Source of the DNA: Magnetospirillum gryphiswaldense MSR-1 v2
Lineage (GTDB): Bacteria; Pseudomonadota; Alphaproteobacteria; Rhodospirillales; Magnetospirillaceae
DNA: 64,000 bases
Assembly: GCF_000513295.1 (NCBI RefSeq)
Contig: NC_023065.1
Coordinates: 1,488,001-1,552,000 of the forward strand
Reading direction: 5' to 3'
The notes beneath the pieces were generated by a model, which saw only the letters and a program-made list of their open reading frames with translations, searched no databases and was not told the DNA's origin. How positions within the stretch are numbered: position 1 is the first letter of the stretch; each line of letters opens with the position of its first letter. Made by a program: the position numbers and the translations under genes. Positions 35,290 through 44,406 of this stretch are shown here, one piece after another.

Positions 35290-36228
35290 ATGATTCGGCA
35301 ACTCGGCCTTGGGCTGGCGGCGGGATTGCTGAGTGCGCTCCTGTTCCTGTCGCTGGTGAAAGGCATCGCGTTAGGGTTTGTACTGTCCTATGTGGCGCCT
35401 TTACCGCTGATGATGGCGGGACTGGCGCTGGGCATGGGCGCCTCGGTGACCGCTGGTCTGGTCGGCGCGGTGGTGGTGGCTTTGGGGTTTGGCGGCATGT
35501 CCGCTCTGTCCTTTCTGGCCGCAGCCGCGCTGCCTGCCCTGGTGGTGACGAACCGGGCCTTGTTGTGGCGCCAGCCGCAGGATGGTCCGACCGAGTGGTA
35601 CCCGCCGGGTCTGATCCTGGCATGGCTGACCGCCGCCGTGTTGGCGCTGATGTGTATCAGCGCGATCCTGGTGGCGGGGCACCCCGAGGGGGTCAAGGGC
35701 TGGGTGACCGAGACGATCGGTCGCACACTTGATCTGCTGGCCACCGAATTGCCGCCCAACGAGCGGCCTAAGGTGGCCGGGTGGTGGTCGTCGTTCTTCC
35801 CCGCCATGGTGTGCGCATCATGGTTGGTGATGATCGTCGCCAATGCCACCGGGGCGCAAGGCGTGCTGGTCAGGCTTGGCCGCAACCGCCGGCCGTCGCC
35901 GGTCTATCGGCAGCTTTGGCTGCCCGATTGGCTGGCTGTGCTGATGGTGGTGGCGGCGTTGGCATCCCAGGTACTCGGCGGCGACGTCGGCTATGTGGGC
36001 GGCAACGTGGCCTTGGTGGTGCTGATCCCATTCATGTTCTTGGGATTGGCGGCCATTCATGGCTTCGCCGCGGGCAAGCCCCAGGCAAGGTTCATCCTTG
36101 CCGCGACATACGGGTTGCTGGCCCTGGTATTCGTGTGGACGGCCCTGGCCGTCGCCATACTGGGGATGGTGAGATTCTGGACGATGAGGTTCCGCCGCGG
36201 CAATAGCGGCGGCGGTATGGAGGGTTAA
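35290..36228 (+). CDS. DUF2232 (YybS-like) membrane protein
   Basis: A 312-residue membrane protein with about eight helices. The pattern of an N-terminal helical bundle, a loop carrying [12 protein letters not shown], and [15 protein letters not shown] followed by the [13 protein letters not shown] stretch matches the DUF2232 family, whose genes often lie beside rplI or rpsR. Function is unknown. ATG 35290 is preferred to TTG 35284. Its stop is one base before the rplI start, so it is part of the ribosomal protein operon. Confidence 0.8.
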   Translation: MIRQLGLGLAAGLLSALLFLSLVKGIALGFVLSYVAPLPLMMAGLALGMGASVTAGLVGAVVVALGFGGMSALSFLAAAALPALVVTNRALLWRQPQDGPTEWYPPGLILAWLTAAVLALMCISAILVAGHPEGVKGWVTETIGRTLDLLATELPPNERPKVAGWWSSFFPAMVCASWLVMIVANATGAQGVLVRLGRNRRPSPVYRQLWLPDWLAVLMVVAALASQVLGGDVGYVGGNVALVVLIPFMFLGLAAIHGFAAGKPQARFILAATYGLLALVFVWTALAVAILGMVRFWTMRFRRGNSGGGMEG

Positions 36229-36229
36229 G

Positions 36230-36796
36230 ATGGAAGTCATCCTGCTCGAAAGGATCGAGAAGCTCGGTCAGATGGGCGACGTGGTCAAGGTCAAGCCTGG
36301 CTTCGCCCGCAATTTTCTGCTGCCTCAGAAGAAGGCGCTGCGCGCCAACAAGGGCAACCTTGCCTTCTTCGAACAGCAGCGTGTTCAGCTTGAGGCTCTG
36401 AACCTCAAGCGCCGTGACGAAGCCCAGGCCGTCGCCGTCAAGATGGACGGTCTGTCGGTGCTGATGGTTCGTCAGGCCGGTGAAGGTGGTCAGCTGTACG
36501 GTTCGGTTTCTGGCCGTGACGTCGCCGACGCCATCAAGGAAGCCGGCTACACGGTGGAACGCCGCCAGGTCAACCTGGACAGCCCGATCAAGACCCTGGG
36601 TTCGTACCCGGTCCGCGTCTCGCTGCACCCGGAAGTCTCGGTGACCGTGACCATCACCGTCGCCCGCTCGCAGGAAGAGGCCGAGCGCGCCGCTGCCGCT
36701 GCGGCTGCCGCCGTCGTTGAAGCCGAAGCTGAAGAAGCCGAAGTCGAAGACGTGGTGGAAGAAGAAGAGATCGCCGAGGACGTGGAAGAGGCCTAA
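36230..36796 (+). CDS. rplI: 50S ribosomal protein L9
   Basis: A 188-residue L9. The N-terminal rRNA-binding domain has [17 protein letters not shown] and [16 protein letters not shown]; a long helix and the C-terminal domain ([16 protein letters not shown]) follow. The last 45 residues are an extra Ala/Glu-rich acidic tail not found in most L9 proteins. L9 helps keep reading frame. It ends the rpsF-rpsR-DUF2232-rplI operon with the strong hairpin at 36827. Confidence 0.95.
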   Translation: MEVILLERIEKLGQMGDVVKVKPGFARNFLLPQKKALRANKGNLAFFEQQRVQLEALNLKRRDEAQAVAVKMDGLSVLMVRQAGEGGQLYGSVSGRDVADAIKEAGYTVERRQVNLDSPIKTLGSYPVRVSLHPEVSVTVTITVARSQEEAERAAAAAAAAVVEAEAEEAEVEDVVEEEEIAEDVEEA

Positions 36797-36826
36797 GCCC
36801 TTTCCCAGCCGAAGTGTTTTGCCGCC

Positions 36827-36856
36827 GGGCGGCGGACGGGAAACCGTCCGCCGCCC
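36827..36856 (+). terminator. rplI operon terminator hairpin
   Basis: GGGCGGCGGACGG (36827-36839) pairs perfectly with CCGTCCGCCGCCC (36844-36856) around a GAAA tetraloop. The following T run is weak (GTGCCGTTTC). Confidence 0.75.
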
Positions 36857-36950
36857 GTGCCGTTTCATTAGACTAATACCAAAGACTAGGTTTCCCCTTC
36901 GCCTGCGACGCGCCACCATGTGGCCGGGCGTCTACCGGAGCGCGAAACCC

Positions 36951-38162
36951 ATGTCCCTTCTCGATCTGCTGTTTTCCAATCTGATCAACGAAGGATCGCT
37001 GGCGGTCATCGACAGTTCCGGCACCAGGCGCCAATATGGCGACGGCTCGGCCCCGGTGGCGGTGGCCCGCATCCTTGATGCCAAGACTGAACGCCGCATC
37101 GTCCTGGCCCCCGATTACCACCTGCTGGAATCCTATACCGACGGCACGCTGGTGATGGAGGAAGGCAGCTTCCACGACTTTTTGGACGTCTGCTGCGCCA
37201 ATGTCGCCGGCGGCGGCTTCAACCCGGCGCACAAAATCTATCAGGCCATGGGGCGCGCCTTCTTGTTCTGGCAACGCTGGAACCCGGTGCATCTGGCGCA
37301 TAAGCGGGTCTCGCACCATTACGACCTGCACGAAAACCTGTTCCGCCTGTTTCTTGACGACGACCTGCAATATTCCTGCGCCTATTTCCACTCGCCTGAA
37401 GACAGCCTGGAACAGGCGCAAGTGGCGAAAAAGCGCCATATCATCGCCAAGCTCGACATCAAGGACGGCCAATCGGTGCTGGATATCGGCTGCGGCTGGG
37501 GCGGCATGGCGCTGTCCATCGCTCGGGCCGCCGACGTCACGGTCCTGGGGGTGACCCTGTCGAAGGAACAGCTGGAGGTGGCGCGGCGCCGGGCCGAACA
37601 GGCCGGCCTGGCCGACCGCGTGCGGTTTGAATTGCTGGATTACCGCAAGCTCAAGGACAAATTCGACCGCATCGTCAGCGTCGGCATGTTCGAACATGTG
37701 GGGCCGCCGCATTACCGCCAGTATTTCCGCAAGGTGCGCGACCTGCTGACCGAGGACGGCGTCGCCCTGGTCCATTCGGTCGGCGAGTTCGATTACGGTT
37801 CTTCCAATCCGTGGATACAGCGTCACATCTTCCCCGGTTCCTACACGCCGTCCTTGGGTCAGGTGTTGCCGGCGGTGGAAAAGGCCCGGCTATGGACCAC
37901 CGACGTGGAGGTGCTGCGCGTCCATTACGCCGAAACCCTGAAGGCTTGGCGCGATCGCTTCACCGAACATCGGGCCGAAGCGGCGGCACTGTACGATGAA
38001 CGCTTTTGCCGCATGTGGGAGGCCTATCTGTCCGCCTGCGAAATCGGCTTCCGCCGCATGTCGCTGATGGTGTTCCAGATTCAGTTGACCAAGCACCGCT
38101 ATGCCCTGCCCTTCACCCGCGACTACATGTTCGAACGGGAAAAAGACCACCAATCCGACTAA
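36951..38162 (+). CDS. cyclopropane-fatty-acyl-phospholipid synthase family methyltransferase
   Basis: A 403-residue SAM-dependent enzyme. It has an N-terminal lipid-binding part, then YDLHENLFRLFLDDDLQYSCAYF, the SAM motif LDIGCGWGGMALSIA, and the catalytic stretch SVGMFEHVGPPHYRQYF. FPGSYTPSL and the DVEVLRVHYAETL segment complete the CfaS pattern. It methylenates unsaturated acyl chains in membrane phospholipids. ATG 36951 has GGAG 9 bases upstream; an in-frame ATG at 36918 is possible. Confidence 0.9.
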   Translation: MSLLDLLFSNLINEGSLAVIDSSGTRRQYGDGSAPVAVARILDAKTERRIVLAPDYHLLESYTDGTLVMEEGSFHDFLDVCCANVAGGGFNPAHKIYQAMGRAFLFWQRWNPVHLAHKRVSHHYDLHENLFRLFLDDDLQYSCAYFHSPEDSLEQAQVAKKRHIIAKLDIKDGQSVLDIGCGWGGMALSIARAADVTVLGVTLSKEQLEVARRRAEQAGLADRVRFELLDYRKLKDKFDRIVSVGMFEHVGPPHYRQYFRKVRDLLTEDGVALVHSVGEFDYGSSNPWIQRHIFPGSYTPSLGQVLPAVEKARLWTTDVEVLRVHYAETLKAWRDRFTEHRAEAAALYDERFCRMWEAYLSACEIGFRRMSLMVFQIQLTKHRYALPFTRDYMFEREKDHQSD

Positions 38163-38227
38163 AGTATCCGGTGCCGACCGGGCGGGGCGACGCTATCTTT
38201 AATGATAGCGGAAACAAGGACAATCAT

Positions 38228-39388
38228 ATGACCGCCCCCGTCGTCTATTCTGATCGCGCTGCCTTCGAGCACCTGCTGCAACAGGTTCTGCACGACGACC
38301 AGGATGGCAGTTTCGGGCGCCTGCATATCGTCCGTATCTCCCCCGTCGGCGCCGATGACGATGAGTGGCATCGCCTGTTGCCCAAGGCCATGGCTATCGC
38401 CGAGAACATCCTGCATCACCGTCTGGGCGCCACCGATTCGTGCCTGCGGCTGGCCGAAGGCCGTTTCATGCTGCTGTTTCCGACCCTGAGCGCAATCGAG
38501 GGTCGCCTGCGCGCGACCGCCATAGCCACGGAAATCCGCCAGCACCTGACCGGCAGCCAGTCCCACGGCGTCGAGGTGGCGACCGAGGTTCTGCCGCTTT
38601 CCACCTTGCGCCATACCAAGGCCCCGGCCAGCGTCGAGACCATGCACAAGGCGATGGAGCACAGCCACCACCCGTCCATTTCGCTCAGCATTGAATATCA
38701 GCCGGTGTGGGACATGCCGCGTCAGGCGATCATCGGCAGCCGGGCGCGGGCACGGCGTGATTTCGGCGGCCAGACCATGTGGGAACGCGCCGTCATGTTC
38801 GGCGGCGAGGAAGACCCCATGGCGGTGGACGTCAACCGCCATCTGGCCCATGCCGGCGCCGCCTTCCGCCCCGATCGCGGTTTGCTGTTCCTGCCGGTGG
38901 TGGTCAACACCCACACCCTGTCGCATGGCAAGGGAATCGAAGACTTTCTCGACACCATCTGTCACCCCGGCGGCGGCAAGCTGGTGCTGGAACTGGCCGG
39001 GGCGGTGGCCAATCTCAGCCGCCCGACGCTGCGGGCGGTGATCGGCGCCATCCGTGCCCGCGGTTGTGCCGTGGCCATCCGGGTGGTGCCCGAGGCCGAG
39101 ACCGCCCGCTTCCTGCGCGAGTGCGGCGCCGAATATCTGTGCCTGAACCAGTTACAGGCGCAACTGGCCGGCTTCACCCCGTCGGCCATCCACGCCCTTT
39201 ACACCCTGGTCGCCCACGACGTCGGTGAATTGGGGTTTCAACTGGCCCTGTGGAACGCCACCAACCCCGAAGACATCAAACGTGCCGCCAGCCTGGGCTT
39301 TACCCTGTTCAGCGGCGCCCCGGTGGGGGTGACGACGAAAAGCACGGCCACTTTGAAGACCCTGCCCGTACCCGCAATCTTTGCCTGA
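38228..39388 (+). CDS. degenerate EAL-domain protein
   Basis: A 386-residue protein without membrane helices. Residues about 1-150 resemble a divergent GGDEF-like fold (DSCLRLAEGRFMLLFPTL). From about 155 the sequence follows the EAL barrel (LSIEYQPVWDMPRQAIIGSRARARRDF, LVLELAGAVANLS, GEL-like end). The EAL triad itself is replaced by SRA, and the later Glu, Asn and Lys catalytic positions cannot be found. It therefore probably does not hydrolyse cyclic-di-GMP and may bind it or a protein. It lies between cfa and dnaB on the plus strand. Confidence 0.68.
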   Translation: MTAPVVYSDRAAFEHLLQQVLHDDQDGSFGRLHIVRISPVGADDDEWHRLLPKAMAIAENILHHRLGATDSCLRLAEGRFMLLFPTLSAIEGRLRATAIATEIRQHLTGSQSHGVEVATEVLPLSTLRHTKAPASVETMHKAMEHSHHPSISLSIEYQPVWDMPRQAIIGSRARARRDFGGQTMWERAVMFGGEEDPMAVDVNRHLAHAGAAFRPDRGLLFLPVVVNTHTLSHGKGIEDFLDTICHPGGGKLVLELAGAVANLSRPTLRAVIGAIRARGCAVAIRVVPEAETARFLRECGAEYLCLNQLQAQLAGFTPSAIHALYTLVAHDVGELGFQLALWNATNPEDIKRAASLGFTLFSGAPVGVTTKSTATLKTLPVPAIFA

Positions 39389-39415
39389 CCGTCGTCTTCT
39401 GCTAGGGTTCGGGCC

Positions 39416-40909
39416 ATGTCGAACCCAGAAGAAACCATCACCTTCCGCACGCCGCCGCACAATTATGAAGCGGAGCAGGCGCTGTTGGGCGCCATCTTGC
39501 TCAACAACCGCACCTTTGAACGGGTGTCGGAATATCTGCGGCCCGAACATTTCGCCGATCCCACCCATGGCCGCGTCTTCGCCGCCTGCGCCAAGCTGAT
39601 CGAACGCGGCCAGATCGCCAATCCGGTGACCCTGACCACCTATTTCCAGCATGACGGCGGCCTGGAGGAGTTGGGCGGCACCCCCTATCTGGCGCAATTG
39701 GCCAATGCGGTGGTGTCGATCATCGACGCCGAGGATTACGCCAAGCTGATCCACGACCTGCATCTTAGGCGCGAGTTGATCGAGCTGGGCGAGACCATGG
39801 TCAATCAGGCCCACGCCCCCAAGATCGACGAGCCGGCCATGGACCAGATCGGGCGGGCCGAGGCGCAGTTGTATGAATTGGCCACCACCGGCCAGACCGA
39901 GGGCGGTTTCGAAACCTTCGGCCAAGTGCTGGTGGAGGCGGTCAAGCAAGCCGAATCGGCGCATAAGCGCCAGGGCAAGCTGTCGGGTGTGCCTACCGGC
40001 CTGATCGACCTGGACAAGAAACTGGGCGGCCTGCATCCATCGGATCTGCTGATCCTGGCCGGGCGCCCGTCCATGGGCAAGACCTCGCTGGCCACCAACA
40101 TCGCCTATAACGCCGCCAAGGCCTATCGCGAGGAAGTGGACGCGCTGGGCAACAAGAAGGCCGCCGATGGCGGCGTTGTCGCCTTCTTCTCGCTGGAAAT
40201 GTCGTCGGAACAGCTGGCCACCCGTATCCTGGCCGAGGCGGCGGAAATCCAAAGCCACAAAATCCGCCAAGGCGAGATGTCCAACGACGAGTTCGAACGT
40301 CTGGTGGTCGCCGCCCAGGAACTGCACCGCCTGCCGCTTCACATCGACGACACCCCCGCGCTCAGCATTTCCGCCGTGCGCACCCGGGCGCGACGCCTCA
40401 AGCGCCAGCAAGGCCTGCACCTGATCGTGGTCGATTACCTGCAATTGCTGCGCGGCTCGGGGGCGACCGCCGAAAGCCGCGTGCAGGAAGTGTCGGAAAT
40501 CACCCGTGGCCTGAAAGCCCTGGCCAAGGAACTGGATTTGCCGGTGATCGCCCTGTCGCAGCTGTCGCGCGCGGTGGAACAGCGTGAAGACAAGCGCCCG
40601 CAATTGTCGGATCTGCGTGAATCGGGCTCGATCGAACAGGACGCCGACGTGGTGATGTTCGTGTTCCGCGAACAATATTACCTAGAACGGGCCGAGCCGG
40701 GCCAACGCCCGGACGAAACCCCGGAAAAGTTCAACGAGCGCCACGCCAAATGGCAGGAGCGCTGCGAAGAGGTGTGGAACACCGCCGAAGTCATCATCGC
40801 CAAGCAGCGTCATGGCCCGGTCGGCACCGTGCGTCTGGCCTTCCAGGGCGAATTCACCAAGTTCGGCAATCTGATGACCAACGATCATTACGAAGAACCG
40901 GGGTATTGA
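39416..40909 (+). CDS. dnaB: replicative DNA helicase
   Basis: A 497-residue hexameric helicase. The N-terminal domain begins PPHNYEAEQALLGAILLNN; the RecA-like domain has Walker A AGRPSMGKTSLA, VAFFSLEMSSEQL, Walker B LIVVDYLQLL, and ALSQLSRAVEQRED with the arginine finger region later. It unwinds DNA at the replication fork. Its stop overlaps the alr start by one base (TGATG). No intein or insertion is seen. Confidence 0.96.
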   Translation: MSNPEETITFRTPPHNYEAEQALLGAILLNNRTFERVSEYLRPEHFADPTHGRVFAACAKLIERGQIANPVTLTTYFQHDGGLEELGGTPYLAQLANAVVSIIDAEDYAKLIHDLHLRRELIELGETMVNQAHAPKIDEPAMDQIGRAEAQLYELATTGQTEGGFETFGQVLVEAVKQAESAHKRQGKLSGVPTGLIDLDKKLGGLHPSDLLILAGRPSMGKTSLATNIAYNAAKAYREEVDALGNKKAADGGVVAFFSLEMSSEQLATRILAEAAEIQSHKIRQGEMSNDEFERLVVAAQELHRLPLHIDDTPALSISAVRTRARRLKRQQGLHLIVVDYLQLLRGSGATAESRVQEVSEITRGLKALAKELDLPVIALSQLSRAVEQREDKRPQLSDLRESGSIEQDADVVMFVFREQYYLERAEPGQRPDETPEKFNERHAKWQERCEEVWNTAEVIIAKQRHGPVGTVRLAFQGEFTKFGNLMTNDHYEEPGY

Positions 40910-42018
40910 TGACCGCCCACGACCGTGCCACCGGCATTCTGTCCATCGATCTCGACGCCATCGCCGACAACTGGCGCACCCTGGCGGCGCACGCCCCCAA
41001 TGCCGAGGCCGCCGGGGTGGTCAAGGCCGATGGTTATGGTCTGGGCGCGGCACCGGTGGCGCGGGCCTTGCGCAAGGCCGGGTGCACCACCTTCTTCGTC
41101 GCCACCATCGACGAAGGCATCAGCCTGCGCCCGCATGTGAACGACGCCCGCATCCTGGTGCTGGGCGGGGTGTTACCGGGCACCGGCGCCGATTTCATCG
41201 GCCATCAACTGATCCCGGTACTCAACAGCCCGGAACAGATCGGCCTGTGGTCGGGCTTCGCCGCCGCCGGCGGTCGCCCCCTGCCCGCCGCCATCCACAT
41301 GGACAGCGGCATGAACCGCCTGGGCCTGGACGAAACGGCGGTGGAGCTGCTGGCCGCCGATAACCGCCGCCTGGACGGCATCCAGCCCGTTCTGGTCATG
41401 AGCCACATGGCCTGCGCCGACGAACGCGACCACGCCATGAACCGTCAGCAACTGGACCGCTTCACCGTGTTGGCCGACCGGTTGGGGGTAAGCGCGCCGC
41501 GATCGCTGGCGGCCAGTTCCACCATTTTCCTGGGTGCGGATTATCATTTCGACCTGATCCGTCCAGGAGCAGGGCTTTACGGCATCAACCCCATGCCGGA
41601 CAGCCCCAATCCGTTGCGTCAGACCGTCCGTTTGCACGGAAAAATCCTGCAAGTCCGCGACGTTGACACCCCCCAGACCGTTGGCTATGGTGCCAGCCAT
41701 CGGTTCAAATCCAAGGGCCGGGTCGCCACCATCGCCTGCGGTTACGCCGATGGCTTGTTCCGGTCCTTGGGCAATCGCGGCTTTGGTGTCATCGGGGGGG
41801 TAAAAGTGCCGGTCGTAGGCCGCATTTCCATGGATTTGATCACCCTCGACGTCAGCGCCGTGGCGCCTGCGCACGTGCATGCCGGCGCCCTGGTGGAACT
41901 GATCGGCCCCGACCACGACGTCGACGCCCTGGCCGCCGAGGCCGGCACCATCGGCTATGAAATCCTGACAAGTCTGGGCAGGCGTTACCTGCGCGACTAC
42001 AGCGGAGGAAATACCTGA
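40909..42018 (+). CDS. alr: alanine racemase
   Basis: A 369-residue PLP enzyme making D-alanine for peptidoglycan. The PLP Lys is in GVVKADGYGLGA, the catalytic Tyr in VGYGASHR, and RPGAGLYGINP and GRISMDLITLDV are further signatures. It is coupled to dnaB upstream (one shared base) and mlaE downstream (one shared base, TGATG), an alphaproteobacterial arrangement. Confidence 0.95.
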   Translation: MTAHDRATGILSIDLDAIADNWRTLAAHAPNAEAAGVVKADGYGLGAAPVARALRKAGCTTFFVATIDEGISLRPHVNDARILVLGGVLPGTGADFIGHQLIPVLNSPEQIGLWSGFAAAGGRPLPAAIHMDSGMNRLGLDETAVELLAADNRRLDGIQPVLVMSHMACADERDHAMNRQQLDRFTVLADRLGVSAPRSLAASSTIFLGADYHFDLIRPGAGLYGINPMPDSPNPLRQTVRLHGKILQVRDVDTPQTVGYGASHRFKSKGRVATIACGYADGLFRSLGNRGFGVIGGVKVPVVGRISMDLITLDVSAVAPAHVHAGALVELIGPDHDVDALAAEAGTIGYEILTSLGRRYLRDYSGGNT

Positions 42019-42791
42019 TGGACTTCGTGGCGGCCATCGGCCGGATTTTCCTGGCCTTTCTGTCCCATGTGGGCCGGCTGTCGGCCTTTGCCGGCACCGC
42101 CTTGTCGCATGTGGTCCGCCCGCCGTTTTATCCGCGCCTGACCCTGCGGGCCATGGTCGAGATCGGCTATTACTCGTTGCCGGTGGTCGGCCTGACCGCC
42201 GTGTTCACCGGCATGGTGCTGGCGCTGCAATCCTATTCCGGCTTTTCCCGCTTCGCCGCCGAAAGCGCGGTGGCCACCGTGGTGGTGCTGTCGGTAACGC
42301 GCGAACTGGCCCCGGTGCTGGCCGGGCTGATGGTGGCCGGGCGCATCGGCGCCTCGATGGCGGCGGAGATCGGCACCATGCGGGTGACCGAGCAGATCGA
42401 CGCGCTGACCACCTTGTCCACCAACCCGTTCAAGTATCTGGTGGCGCCGCGGCTGCTGGCCGGCCTGCTGATGGTGCCCTGCCTGGTGCTGGTGGCCGAC
42501 ATCATCGGCGTCTTCGGCGGCTATATCGTCGGCGTCTACAAGCTGGGCTTCAACCCGTCCACCTATCTGGCGCGGACCTGGGAATTCCTGGAGCCGCTGG
42601 ACGTCATTTCCGGCCTGACCAAGGCGGCGGTGTTCGGCTTCATCATTTCGCTGATGGGCTGCTATCACGGCTATTATTCCCGTGGCGGCGCCCAGGGCGT
42701 GGGCGCGGCGACCACCAATTCGGTGGTGTCGGCGGCCATCATGATTCTGATCTTCAACTACGTCATCACCGCCCTTTATTTCGGGAAATGA
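42018..42791 (+). CDS. mlaE: MlaE-type phospholipid ABC transporter permease
   Basis: A 257-residue membrane protein with about six helices. The MlaE signature includes FTGMVLALQSY, TRELAPVLAGLMVAGRIGASMAAEIGTM in two stretches, VTEQIDAL, and the end SRGGAQGVGAATTNSVV. It is the permease of the ABC system that moves phospholipids between membranes to keep outer membrane asymmetry. The substrate-binding MlaD is not next to it in this window. Confidence 0.92.
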   Translation: MDFVAAIGRIFLAFLSHVGRLSAFAGTALSHVVRPPFYPRLTLRAMVEIGYYSLPVVGLTAVFTGMVLALQSYSGFSRFAAESAVATVVVLSVTRELAPVLAGLMVAGRIGASMAAEIGTMRVTEQIDALTTLSTNPFKYLVAPRLLAGLLMVPCLVLVADIIGVFGGYIVGVYKLGFNPSTYLARTWEFLEPLDVISGLTKAAVFGFIISLMGCYHGYYSRGGAQGVGAATTNSVVSAAIMILIFNYVITALYFGK

Positions 42792-42793
42792 GC

Positions 42794-43567
42794 ATGACCG
42801 CGCCGGCCAAAATCGTCCTTTCCGACGTGCACAAATCCTTTGGCAAGAAGGTGGTGCTGGACGGTGCCGACCTGTCCATCGCCCAGGGCGAATCGGTGGT
42901 GATCATCGGCGGCTCGGGCACCGGCAAGTCGGTGCTGCTGAAATCCATCCTGGGTATCTTGCGGCCGGAAAAGGGCTCGATCAAGGTGGATGGCCAGGAA
43001 GTCATCGGCATGGGCGCCAAGGCCCGTGACCGCATGATGCTGAAATTCGGCATGCTGTTCCAGGGCGCCGCCTTGTTCGATTCGTTGAAGGTGTGGCAGA
43101 ACGTCGCCTTCGGCCTGATCCAGGGCCGTGGCATGGAGCGCGAACAGGCCCATGCCATCGCCATCGAAAAACTGGCCCAGGTAGGACTGGCCGAATCGGC
43201 CGGGGAATTGTTTCCGGCCGAGTTGTCGGGCGGCATGCAAAAGCGCGTGGCCCTGGCCCGCGCCATCGCCACCAGCCCGGAAATCATCTTCTTCGACGAA
43301 CCCACCACCGGGCTGGACCCGATCATGGCCGACGTCATCAACGACCTGATCGTCAAGTGCACCAAGGAACTGGGGGCGACGACGCTGTCCATCACCCACG
43401 ACATGGCCTCGGCCCGCAAGATCGCCGACCGTATCGCCATGCTGTATAAGGGCCGCCTGATCTGGGTGGGACCGGCCAAGGACATCGACCATTCCGGCAA
43501 CGAATTCGTCGATCAGTTCATCCACGGTCGCGCGGACGGCCCGATCAAGATGGAACTGCGCGCCTAG
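42794..43567 (+). CDS. mlaF: MlaF-type phospholipid ABC transporter ATPase
   Basis: A 257-residue ABC ATPase. Walker A is GGSGTGKSVLLK, signature LSGGMQKR, Walker B IIFFDEPTTGLDP, switch His ITHDM. LFQGAALFDSLKVWQN is the MlaF-type Q-loop. It powers MlaE. ATG 42794 has GGGAA 6 bases upstream, while ATG 42788, which overlaps the mlaE stop, abuts that site; either start is possible. The operon ends here. Confidence 0.93.
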   Translation: MTAPAKIVLSDVHKSFGKKVVLDGADLSIAQGESVVIIGGSGTGKSVLLKSILGILRPEKGSIKVDGQEVIGMGAKARDRMMLKFGMLFQGAALFDSLKVWQNVAFGLIQGRGMEREQAHAIAIEKLAQVGLAESAGELFPAELSGGMQKRVALARAIATSPEIIFFDEPTTGLDPIMADVINDLIVKCTKELGATTLSITHDMASARKIADRIAMLYKGRLIWVGPAKDIDHSGNEFVDQFIHGRADGPIKMELRA

Positions 43568-43660
43568 TCCCGGCCTGGACGCAAGTGCCCTAAAAGATCG
43601 CAGCATTTGCGACCTAAGCATCATCGCCGAAACCGAATCGCGCGTGATATCCTTACTGGC

Positions 43661-44404
43661 ATGATGACTATTACCATCCGCCTATCCGCCATCATCCTGG
43701 CATTGGTTCTGCTGTCCCCCGTTGCGTCGGCCGCCGACACGCCGCTCAGCCTGACCACCGGCATGCGGGAACCGTGGACGACCGAGCATCGGGACGGCTT
43801 TACCGACCTGCTGATCGAAGCCCTGGCCAAGCGCACCGGCGTAGCCATGACCTTAAGCGTCAATCCCGCCGCCGCCCGCGCCATCAGCTTGACCAATGAC
43901 GGCATCGACGACGGATTGGCGGCGCGGATCGGCGGCTTGGAAAAGGACTATCCCAATCTGGTGCAGGTGCCGGAACCCATCTTCGTCAACGACTTCGTTG
44001 CCTGTACCAATGCCGCCACGCCGCTGATCAGGACTTGGGCCGACCTGGCGCCGTTTTCCGTTGCCCATATCATCGGCTGGCAAATCTTCGAACGTAATTT
44101 GCCGAGTGTGCGCGAACTGACCACCTCGCGCGATTCACGCCAATTGGTGCAATTGCTGCAAAACGCCCGCGCCGACATCATCTTGCATGAACGCTGGCAG
44201 GCATTGTGGCAGGCGCGTCAATTGAACCATTCCCTCACGGTGCAGGAACCACCCCTGGCCCAGGTTCCCATGTACCTGTACCTGCATAAGCGCCACGCTG
44301 CCCTGGTCCCGATCCTCAGCGCCGAATTGGTGGCGATGAAGGCCGATGGCAGCCACAAAAGCCTGCAGGACAAGGCCTTTTCCCACATCCTTCCAGATCG
44401 CTGA
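43661..44404 (+). CDS. periplasmic solute-binding protein, family 3-like
   Basis: A 247-residue protein with a signal peptide (residues 1-24, ending ASA) and the type 3 solute-binding fold: MREPWTTEHRDGFTDLLIEAL, then RADIILHERWQALWQAR. No transporter genes accompany it; instead a sensor kinase follows after 2 bases. Such pairs usually act as ligand sensors rather than uptake systems, so it may present a small molecule to that kinase. The ligand is unknown. The start is ATG 43661 or 43664; no strong ribosome binding site is seen. Confidence 0.75.
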   Translation: MMTITIRLSAIILALVLLSPVASAADTPLSLTTGMREPWTTEHRDGFTDLLIEALAKRTGVAMTLSVNPAAARAISLTNDGIDDGLAARIGGLEKDYPNLVQVPEPIFVNDFVACTNAATPLIRTWADLAPFSVAHIIGWQIFERNLPSVRELTTSRDSRQLVQLLQNARADIILHERWQALWQARQLNHSLTVQEPPLAQVPMYLYLHKRHAALVPILSAELVAMKADGSHKSLQDKAFSHILPDR

Positions 44405-44406
44405 CC

